From contig JAEWVL010000014.1 of the NCBI GenBank assembly GCA_023396665.1, positions 1-12,697 on the forward strand: 12,697 nt of DNA, written 5' to 3'. A program made the translations under genes and the position numbers. Source of the stretch: Spirochaetota bacterium. Its GTDB lineage: Bacteria > Spirochaetota > UBA4802 > JAFGJZ01. How positions within the stretch are numbered: the first letter of the stretch is position 1; the number at the start of each line of letters is the position of its first letter. The notes beneath the pieces were generated by a model. That model worked only from the letters and a program-made list of their open reading frames with translations, did not search any database and was not told the DNA's origin. Below, piece after piece: positions 7,785 through 12,697 of this stretch.

Positions 7785-8810
7785 TTACAACATCTCATCT
7801 TCTTCTTTTTTTGTGATGAGCAGCTCATCCGGCACTTCATCAATTCGTTCGCCGATTTGAATGGCGACACGATTGCCGACCATACCCGGACGGCACTTGA
7901 ACTTTCGCCGGCCCTCGACCTTGACCACCATATCAGAATCGACTTTCGTCTGCGGCAGCTTAACGACACAGCCGGGTGTCAGGTTGATGACCTCTTCCAT
8001 GGTAACCATGACCTCGCCGATTTCGGCAACGACATCGAGCTGTACATTCTCAAGCCTGTTCTGGATTATCTGCAGATTTTCGTCGGTCGCCCCCTTTCGG
8101 ATGCTTGAGAACCAGTACTGCGCAGACAATTTCGATATTACCGGTTCAATTGTGATATAAGGCAGACACAAATTGGTCATTCCCTCGACGTCACCGACCT
8201 TTGTTTCGAGAGTAATCAGGACCACCATGTCATTGGGCGGTACAATCTGCGCGAACTGCGGATTTGTCTCGATATTGCCCAGACGCGGCCGCAGATCGAT
8301 TACGTTGGCCCAGGCTTCGCGAAGGTTTCCGAGGATGCGGACGACGATGCCCTCCATTACGGAAAGTTCGATATCGGTAAGCTCGCGGGATATTTTTGTC
8401 GGCTCACCGCTACCGCCGAAAAGCTTGTCGATAATCGTAAACGTGATCGAAGGGTCAATCTCGAGCACTGCCGATCCTTTTAATGGATCCATATTGACGA
8501 CCGCAAGCGTCGTCGGATTGGGAATCGAGCGAACAAACTCTTCATAAGTAAGCTGGTCAACCGATGCAACGTGAACACCCACCAGAGCCCGCAGCTGAGC
8601 CGAAAGAGCCGTTGTCGTCAGACGCGCGAAGGTCTCGTGCATCATCTGAAGTGTACGTATCTGGTCCTTGGAGAATTTATCAGGGCGTCTGAAATCGTAT
8701 ATTTTGACCTTGCGCTGCTCGGTCTGGCTCACCTCTTCCGGTTCAACTTCTCCGGTCGATATGGCGGTCAAGAGGGAATCTATCTCGTCCTGTGATAAAA
8801 TTTCTGTCAT
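7785..8810 (-). CDS. fliM: Flagellar motor switch protein FliM
   Basis: Switch-complex (C-ring) protein that binds phosphorylated CheY and, with FliG and FliN, sets the direction of flagellar rotation. The 341-residue product has the N-terminal CheY-binding motif LSQDEIDSLL (5-14), a linker, a CheC-like middle domain (about 40-235) with FGGSGEPTKI (131-140) and a C-terminal SpoA/FliN-like domain (about 255-325) containing the EVINLTPGCVVKL and VEGRRKFKCRPG stretches. Length and motifs are normal for spirochaetal FliM, which drives periplasmic flagella. The ATG lies one base after the stop of the upstream secreted-protein gene (TAA-A-ATG), and the GGGAGAG ribosome binding site lies inside that gene, implying translational coupling. 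The flagellar genes that often flank fliM (fliL, fliN) are not its neighbours here. Confidence 0.97.
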   Translation of the reverse strand: MTEILSQDEIDSLLTAISTGEVEPEEVSQTEQRKVKIYDFRRPDKFSKDQIRTLQMMHETFARLTTTALSAQLRALVGVHVASVDQLTYEEFVRSIPNPTTLAVVNMDPLKGSAVLEIDPSITFTIIDKLFGGSGEPTKISRELTDIELSVMEGIVVRILGNLREAWANVIDLRPRLGNIETNPQFAQIVPPNDMVVLITLETKVGDVEGMTNLCLPYITIEPVISKLSAQYWFSSIRKGATDENLQIIQNRLENVQLDVVAEIGEVMVTMEEVINLTPGCVVKLPQTKVDSDMVVKVEGRRKFKCRPGMVGNRVAIQIGERIDEVPDELLITKKEEDEML

Positions 8811-8811
8811 T

Positions 8812-9729
8812 TTATCTCTCCCTTGTTCGCGTTGCGGTCACATCGGTTATCACCCAATAGGGGGCGTTTCCGCTTTCAAGTCTGTACGTGTACATGTATA
8901 CGAAGGGTCTTCCCCCGGAGGCACGGGAAACTCTCACTTTGACCTCACAACAGAGACTGTCAATCTTCGTCTCCTGTACGATCCGGTAATCAACGATATA
9001 ATCACTGCGCCGCTGCGAAAGGTACTCGCGAAAATCAGAAAGCACGCGCTTTTTTGTCGCGGGATCGGCCGAGTTGTACTCACGGGCATAATCTGAGTAT
9101 GAGTACACGTATTTATCAAGTGAAATATATTTCAGATAATTGTTCCAATCGCCTTTTTTTTCGGCCTCAAGAAAGAGGGATACGATTTCGGCGGCGCTTA
9201 TTTCCCTTTTTTCAGTATCCGGTGTCTGATCCACCGGAGCATCGTCATCCCTCGTCTTGAGAGAAAACACAATAGAGTTCTCGCCCGGCATAACCTCGTT
9301 TACCGATGCATCAGGCATGAAAAACAGCTTAACCCTGTACTGTTTGCCATCAATGAAGCGGTAATAGTCGTTAAGATAGAGAGTCCTCGAAAAACGCTCG
9401 TTTGGTCCCAGATAAACCGTTCGCCAGGGCAATCCCTCGGTAAATTGAGAAACACTCTTTCCCTGCAATCGCCATGACACAATGGTTTCCGCCTCTCTTC
9501 CGGTCAAATCATATACAACAGGCTGAAAGGTTGTGTAATCGGGAGCATAGAGACGAAAACTGACCGTCGTATCCCCCGTATTTATCACGCTGGCCTCAAT
9601 AACCGGAGAAACACCGTTATAATAAACAAGGCGCCTCGTGCTTATCGATACTTCCAGTGCTCCCGCTTCCTGTGCCCAAACCGGGAAAGCGATTAGTAAG
9701 AGAATCACTATTTTCCGTAACTGTTTCAT
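8812..9729 (-). CDS. Secreted two-domain protein of unknown function, upstream of fliM
   Basis: A 305-residue protein with a signal peptide: basic MKQLRK, hydrophobic 7-16 and likely cleavage after VWA (17-19) or AGA (22-24). With no lipobox it should be periplasmic or outside the cell. Residues about 26-160 look like an immunoglobulin-like beta-sandwich, with phrases such as VIEASVINTGDTTVSFRLY and a Pro- and Asp-rich end; this is reminiscent of BsuPI-type or CARDB-like domains, though I cannot assign it. A charged linker (160-175) leads to a second domain (about 176-300), with EIVSLFLEAEKKGDWNNYLKY and an ending like YWVITDV, the pattern of NTF2/SnoaL-like folds that follow a helical cone. 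It is the first gene of the minus-strand block and is one base away from fliM, so a role in motility or the envelope is possible by context only. Confidence 0.82.
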   Translation of the reverse strand: MKQLRKIVILLLIAFPVWAQEAGALEVSISTRRLVYYNGVSPVIEASVINTGDTTVSFRLYAPDYTTFQPVVYDLTGREAETIVSWRLQGKSVSQFTEGLPWRTVYLGPNERFSRTLYLNDYYRFIDGKQYRVKLFFMPDASVNEVMPGENSIVFSLKTRDDDAPVDQTPDTEKREISAAEIVSLFLEAEKKGDWNNYLKYISLDKYVYSYSDYAREYNSADPATKKRVLSDFREYLSQRRSDYIVDYRIVQETKIDSLCCEVKVRVSRASGGRPFVYMYTYRLESGNAPYWVITDVTATRTRER

Positions 9730-9789
9730 ATAAAGTCCCGCATTCGTAATCTTTCCTGTTAAAGAGTCGAAACCCTATGCCCTTCTTTC

Positions 9790-9818
9790 CAAATAGCATC
9801 TGAAATGAGAGTTTTCAA
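9790..9818 (-). promoter_or_regulatory. Candidate promoter for the fliM block
   Basis: On the minus strand, TTGAAA (9818-9813) and TATTTG (9795-9790) are 17 bases apart, resembling a housekeeping sigma70 promoter. It would give an untranslated leader of about 50 bases before the ATG at 9729. No clear sigma28 flagellar promoter (TAAA-N15-GCCGATAA) is visible, although fliM lies downstream. Confidence 0.4.
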
Positions 9819-9951
9819 TAAAATGACAACTGCCCGTACAATTATCGGACATAATCGCTCACGGAGATAATTTTCAGAACAAAAAGAAGCGAAATACGCG
9901 TCAATACGGCCCAAAGCCGGCATAACTCAATGAAAAGGGCCTATAAAATCC

Positions 9952-10003
9952 TTGCAATTATCAGTTATTGTCATTATTTGACAAAAAATTATCTTCCAAG
10001 GAG
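9952..10003 (+). promoter_or_regulatory. Candidate promoter and ribosome binding site of the aldolase gene
   Basis: TTGCAA (9952-9957) and TATTTG (9975-9980) are 17 bases apart. They have the same -10 hexamer and spacing as the divergent minus-strand candidate. The ribosome binding site AAGGAG (9998-10003) is strong and six bases from the ATG. The hexamers are weak, so this is a proposal; an alternative -10 is TATAAA at 9942-9947 with no good partner. Confidence 0.35.
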
Positions 10004-10009
10004 TATCAG

Positions 10010-11002
10010 ATGGTAAGCTATAAAGAACTTGGTCTTGTGAACACCAGAGAAATGTTCGCAAAGGCCGTTAAGGGCGGATATGCAATTCCCGCGTACAACT
10101 TCAACAACATGGAACAGATGCAGGCGATCATTCAGGCCTGTGTCGAAACAAAATCTCCCGTCATTCTGCAGGTTTCTGCCGGTGCACGCAAGTATGCGAA
10201 CCAGACACTCCTTCGCTACATGGCGCAGGGTGCGGTTAAATTCGCAGAGGAGCTCGGCTACGCCATTCCCATCGCTCTGCACCTTGACCATGGTGCCGAT
10301 TTCGAGATTTGCAAATCTTGTGTCGACAGCGGATTTTCATCGGTTATGATCGACGGCTCTCATCACCCCTACGAAAAAAATGTCGAGGAAACACGCAAGG
10401 TTGTTGAGTACGCGCACAAATATGATGTAACTGTAGAAGGTGAGCTGGGCGTGCTTGCGGGTATTGAGGATGACGTCGTTGCAGAACATTCTTCGTACAC
10501 ACAACCCTCCGAAGTGCAGGATTTTGTCAGCAAAACAGGCGTTGACTCGCTGGCCATTTCGATCGGTACCTCACACGGTGCGACCAAATTCAAACCCGAG
10601 CAGTGCACACGCAACGCCGACGGCATTCTTATTCCGCCTCCACTGCGTTTCGACATACTCGAGGAGATCGAAAAGATACTTCCCGGTTTCCCCATTGTAC
10701 TTCACGGTTCATCGTCGGTACCGCAGGATCAGGTTGCGCTTATCAACAAATTCGGCGGTCAGATGAAAGACGCAGTCGGCATTCCCGAAGAACAGCTTCG
10801 CAAAGCCGCTAAATCGGCTGTGTGCAAAATCAACATCGACTCTGACGGACGTCTCGCGATGACCGCAGCGGTTCGCAAAGTGTTCGCCGAGAGCCCTGCT
10901 GAATTCGACCCCCGCAAATATCTCGGACCGGCTCGTGATGCTCTCAAAGAGCTTTACAAAGCGAAAAACATCAACGTCCTCGGCTCCGCGAATCAAGCAT
11001 AA
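10010..11002 (+). CDS. fba: Class II fructose-1,6-bisphosphate aldolase
   Basis: Zinc-dependent glycolytic enzyme cleaving fructose 1,6-bisphosphate to dihydroxyacetone phosphate and glyceraldehyde 3-phosphate in the cytoplasm. The 330-residue product has HLDHG (91-95) with catalytic Asp93 and zinc ligand His94, GELGVLAG (144-151), GTSHG (186-190) with zinc ligand His189, and LHGSSS (231-236) with His232. The substrate-binding NIDSDGR (275-281) and the C-terminal DPRKYLGPARD (300-310) are also present. Length and many phrases match treponemal aldolases as I remember them. The frame is open to 9968, but I start at ATG 10010 because AAGGAG at 9998-10003 is well placed and the family begins MVSYKELG. 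It stands alone, divergent from the fliM block; no standard terminator follows, only the unusual hairpin near 11036. Confidence 0.97.
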   Translation: MVSYKELGLVNTREMFAKAVKGGYAIPAYNFNNMEQMQAIIQACVETKSPVILQVSAGARKYANQTLLRYMAQGAVKFAEELGYAIPIALHLDHGADFEICKSCVDSGFSSVMIDGSHHPYEKNVEETRKVVEYAHKYDVTVEGELGVLAGIEDDVVAEHSSYTQPSEVQDFVSKTGVDSLAISIGTSHGATKFKPEQCTRNADGILIPPPLRFDILEEIEKILPGFPIVLHGSSSVPQDQVALINKFGGQMKDAVGIPEEQLRKAAKSAVCKINIDSDGRLAMTAAVRKVFAESPAEFDPRKYLGPARDALKELYKAKNINVLGSANQA

Positions 11003-11035
11003 CTGTGAAAAGGTCTTTTGACAAGGAGATGTTAT

Positions 11036-11084
11036 CTTTTGTCCGTAGTGAGTGCCTTCGGAGAAGGCGCTCATAGGACAAAAG
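11036..11084. repeat. Long imperfect hairpin downstream of the aldolase gene
   Basis: CTTTTGTCC (11036-11044) pairs with GGACAAAAG (11076-11084). Inside it, GAGTGCCTTC (11050-11059) pairs with GAAGGCGCTC (11063-11072) with one G-T pair, around a 3-base loop. The two stems are separated by a 5/3-base internal loop. The structure begins 34 bases after the fba stop. No T-run follows on either strand, so it is not a textbook terminator, although it could stabilise the fba transcript's 3' end. Confidence 0.75.
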
Positions 11085-11144
11085 AGTTAGAATCTCAGAT
11101 TTGAAAAATAAACCGTAGGACAAAAGGGTTGGAATCTCTGACTT
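11074..11144. repeat. Direct repeat, two 29-bp copies 42 bases apart
   Basis: Copy one (11074-11102) and copy two (11116-11144) agree at 25 of 29 positions, both starting TAGGACAAAAG. The left arm of the neighbouring hairpin (11036-11044) is an inverted partial copy of the same start. Copy two also contains a small hairpin, TTGGAA (11129-11134) with TTCCAA (11143-11148). Read on the minus strand the repeat gives matching peptide phrases, but I treat that as a consequence of a 42-base period (14 codons), not proof of a gene. Confidence 0.75.
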
Positions 11145-11677
11145 CCAAAACATCAGCAAATAAACGTATTGCGTCAATATATGCGAGCAAAAAGGTAAAA
11201 GTTATTCAATTACTTATATTACGGTAAAATTCCGTTCCTCGTGACGGAGCGTTGCAATACTCTCAACATATCCCTCAATAACCAGAAACATTCGAAGTTG
11301 ACGCCAATTATGATAAAATCCGTCGAATAAAAACGATTGCGAAAAAAGACTATGCCAAAATTCTCATAATTTAATAAATGATTTTTAATTCTTTATTCTG
11401 GTTACTGGCTTTGAACGTATATATTGCCGCAATATTATTACATCCCGTAGTATTCTTGTTGCTTATTTTTTTTACCGTAAAGGTGATATCCATGCGTTGC
11501 ATTACAGCTGTAAAGTTCTGCGAAAATGATTTACATATATTTTTCCAACACCTGTGCTAACGTGTAAGCGAATCATGCCGACAAGGTGACAGTCGCCGAA
11601 TCTGAATTTATTGCCGACTGGAGCAAGCCCTTTACAAATAATTTCCGATACTAACACGCGATTATAAAGAGATTATA

Positions 11678-12115
11678 ATGGATTCCAAACAGCTGATTAC
11701 AAAATTTTTGAAAATACTGAACGGTTACTACGACCGGATGAACGAGAGTGAACAATACGGAGACATCATCCTTCACACTGCAGAAATGCACCTGATCGAA
11801 ATTATCGGCAAAAATCCAGATATCAAGCCTTCTGAGATCGCAGGTAAAATGGGAATCTCGAAAGGAAGAGTATCCCAACTGACAAGGACACTGACTGAAA
11901 GAAAACTCATTGAGCAGTCTTTCTCAGACGAGAACCGTAAAGAAAAATACCTGAATCTTACGAAAACGGGGAAAACCGCCTTTATTCAACACGAATGTCG
12001 TGACAAAAAACTGCTTAATCCGATAGTGACACACCTCGATTCGCTGAGTGAGAAGGATAAAGCTGTCATTGACCGGCTACTAGAACTCGTCATCCATCAA
12101 TTCAAAACCAATTAA
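11678..12115 (+). CDS. MarR-family transcriptional regulator
   Basis: A 145-residue winged helix-turn-helix protein, normal length for the MarR family of dimeric, mostly ligand-sensing repressors. Helices at both ends (about 3-24 and 118-143) would form the dimer interface. The DNA-binding part has IKPSEIAGKMGISKGRVSQL (49-68) as the helix-turn-helix and DENRKEKYLNLTKTGK (84-99) as the wing with the usual basic and Thr-rich pattern. The single Cys107 is not at the N-terminal position used by OhrR-type peroxide sensors, so the signal is unknown. AAAGAG at about 11667 could serve as ribosome binding site. The gene lies 125 bases before an OmpV-like gene whose promoter holds a double palindrome, which this protein probably binds. 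A target and a ligand cannot be named from the sequence. Confidence 0.93.
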   Translation: MDSKQLITKFLKILNGYYDRMNESEQYGDIILHTAEMHLIEIIGKNPDIKPSEIAGKMGISKGRVSQLTRTLTERKLIEQSFSDENRKEKYLNLTKTGKTAFIQHECRDKKLLNPIVTHLDSLSEKDKAVIDRLLELVIHQFKTN

Positions 12116-12183
12116 TTCCATTGGTAAACTTCGACAATTGTCTTTAGATGTTATTGCGAAACCAAAACAACTTGACATTATCT

Positions 12184-12206
12184 TATAGTTTATAGCATTA
12201 ACCATA
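12184..12206. promoter_or_regulatory. Upstream operator copy (MarR-type, degenerate)
   Basis: The 23-base site differs from the downstream operator at three positions (12195, 12196 and 12199), all in or near the centre of the site. Its left arm TATAGTTTATA is identical. It begins seven bases after the TTGACA hexamer, exactly where a bound repressor would block the promoter spacer. It is less symmetric than the downstream copy. Confidence 0.65.
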
Positions 12207-12227
12207 TAGTTTATACTATAAACCATA
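12205..12227. promoter_or_regulatory. Downstream operator palindrome (MarR-type)
   Basis: Left arm TATAGTTTATA and right arm TATAAACCATA flank a central C at 12216; ten of eleven pairs match. The size and AT-rich symmetric form fit operators of dimeric MarR regulators. It starts 21 bases after the upstream copy, two helical turns, so two dimers could sit on the same face of the DNA. No similar site is visible before the MarR gene itself. Confidence 0.72.
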
Positions 12228-12240
12228 AGGGAGTTTTACA

Positions 12241-12697
12241 ATGAAATTGGCCGGCAAACTTATCACAATCATCCTGTTGCTGAACTGCACTGCCATCGGA
12301 GCTTTCGGCCCACCCGCCGAAAACGGTTTTTCAGCTTCGCTCGGTGCGGGTTTCAATTTCGAACCGCATTATTCGGGCTCGGACAGCAATGATCTGGAAC
12401 CACTACCGTATATCGACCTGTCATATACACTGAAGCGGTTTAAAATTTTCACCTCAGTAGCAGACGGCGCCGGAGTGAAATTATTTCATTCTGAAACGGG
12501 ATTATTCATATCTTCAGGTGTTGATTTCGGTGAATCCAGAAAACAGTCGGAGGACTCAGGGCTTGAGGGAACGGCGACACTGACAAATGACGCAAAGGGA
12601 TTTGTTAAAACCGGATTCGAATCAGAACCCTTTGACATCTACCTCTGCATAAATTATCTGCCCGTCAAAGCGGATTACGGCAGCGGCAGGCCTGACA
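12241..12697 (+). CDS. MipA/OmpV-family outer-membrane protein (N-terminal part, cut by window edge)
   Basis: The frame is open from ATG 12241 to the window end (152 residues visible; the family is about 240-280). A signal peptide is clear: MKLAGK, hydrophobic 8-21, likely cleavage after about Ala21. The mature part shows the family pattern of alternating strands: SASLGAGFNFEPHYSGSD (31-48), then EPLPYIDLSY (53-62), a DGAGVKLF stretch (75-82) and GLEGTATLTNDAKGFVKTGF (108-127). MipA/OmpV proteins are outer-membrane beta-barrels; some are linked to cell-wall enzyme scaffolding or osmotic and drug responses, but a role here is not shown. It follows the MarR gene and its double operator, so it is probably the repressor's target. 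Assignment to the family is from memory of its motifs. Confidence 0.8.
   Translation, partial: MKLAGKLITIILLLNCTAIGAFGPPAENGFSASLGAGFNFEPHYSGSDSNDLEPLPYIDLSYTLKRFKIFTSVADGAGVKLFHSETGLFISSGVDFGESRKQSEDSGLEGTATLTNDAKGFVKTGFESEPFDIYLCINYLPVKADYGSGRPD

Larger units (their letters stand above)
11003..11677. other. AT-rich intergenic region without a convincing gene
   Basis: This 675-base stretch between fba and the MarR gene has a higher AT content than the coding region to its left and stop codons in all frames. It contains the hairpin at 11036-11084 and the direct repeat at 11074-11144. The rest holds only short open stretches (for example 11199-11330, 11378-11560 and about 11567-11653) without ribosome binding sites or recognisable domains. 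Its last bases hold AAAGAG at about 11667, a plausible ribosome binding site for the MarR gene. It may hold decayed sequence or an unrecognised RNA. Confidence 0.6.
12172..12233 (+). promoter_or_regulatory. Promoter and ribosome binding site of the OmpV-like gene
   Basis: A perfect -35 hexamer TTGACA lies at 12172-12177. With 17-18 bases of spacing the -10 would be GCATTA or CATTAA (12195-12201), a poor match. A better -10, TATACT (12212-12217), pairs only with a weak TTTATA at 12189-12194. In either case both hexamers or the spacer lie within the palindromic operators, so a bound repressor would block RNA polymerase. AAGGGAG (12227-12233) is a strong ribosome binding site seven bases before the ATG. 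Confidence 0.65.

Noticed and set aside
9968..10009. Upstream extension of the aldolase (14 residues, from ATG 9968)
   Set aside because: The family starts at MVSYKELG and a strong ribosome binding site precedes ATG 10010; the earlier ATG overlaps the promoter candidate.
10971..11177. Minus-strand 68-codon frame with repeated SEI.TLLSY phrases
   Set aside because: The repetition follows from the 42-base DNA repeat. It overlaps the fba end and has no plausible ribosome binding site.
11199..11330. Short frame reading LVTERCN..., recalling the start of radical SAM proteins
   Set aside because: Only one cysteine of the CxxxCxxC pattern is present, the frame ends after about 40 codons and has no ribosome binding site. 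It may be a decayed fragment or chance.
11378..11560. A 60-codon frame for a hydrophobic peptide
   Set aside because: No ribosome binding site, in a T-rich stretch that naturally encodes hydrophobic residues, and no recognisable family.
11567..11655. Short frame with VTVAESEFIADWSKP and a terminal stop, like a gene tail; also an attC-like GCTAAC...GCCGAC arrangement
   Set aside because: The reading stretch is about 29 codons between stops, without a start signal or domain. The attC reading lacks the matching GTTRRRY core.

Overview
The window looks like a chromosomal segment of a spirochaete (Spirochaetota). Three things point there. The FliM and the class II fructose-bisphosphate aldolase resemble, from memory, treponemal proteins. 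The small lipoprotein has a relaxed FSSC lipobox of the kind spirochaetes use. The very large kinase-like/ATPase/TPR/GAF/phosphatase protein has an architecture I know from environmental spirochaetes and leptospires. I have run no database search, so the genus is open. Most of the window has mixed base composition; the right end (after about 11000) is visibly AT-richer between genes.

Layout. (1) 1-600: lspA (signal peptidase II) on the + strand, closed by a strong hairpin that can terminate transcription from both sides. (2) 646-9729: a tightly packed minus-strand block, read right to left: a secreted two-domain protein of unknown function, fliM, a 1688-residue signalling protein, xseA, xseB and a small lipoprotein. 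Gaps are 1, 5, 41, -14 and 12 bases, so this is probably one transcription unit from a promoter near 9790-9818 to the shared terminator at 560-598. (3) 9730-10009: a divergent promoter region. (4) 10010-11002: class II fructose-bisphosphate aldolase on the + strand. (5) 11003-11677: a 675-base AT-rich gap with a long hairpin and a 42-base-period direct repeat, but no convincing gene. (6) 11678-12697: a MarR-family repressor followed by a MipA/OmpV-like outer-membrane protein that runs off the right edge. Between them is a promoter carrying two near-identical 23-bp palindromes set 21 bp apart.

How the parts may work together. LspA matures lipoproteins such as the one encoded convergently beside it. 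FliM is the flagellar switch protein that binds phosphorylated CheY. The 1688-residue protein sits directly downstream of fliM; its phosphatase domain keeps all its metal-binding motifs, whereas its kinase-like domain has lost the VAIK lysine and the DFG aspartate. It therefore reads as a phosphatase controlled by a pseudokinase, an ATPase module, repeats and a GAF sensor. XseA and XseB form exonuclease VII. The MarR protein probably represses the outer-membrane protein gene through the tandem palindromes.

The most interesting items are the pseudokinase-phosphatase fusion (with a C8 tract inside its ATPase part), the double operator of the MarR/OmpV module, and the unexplained repeat cluster after the aldolase gene.
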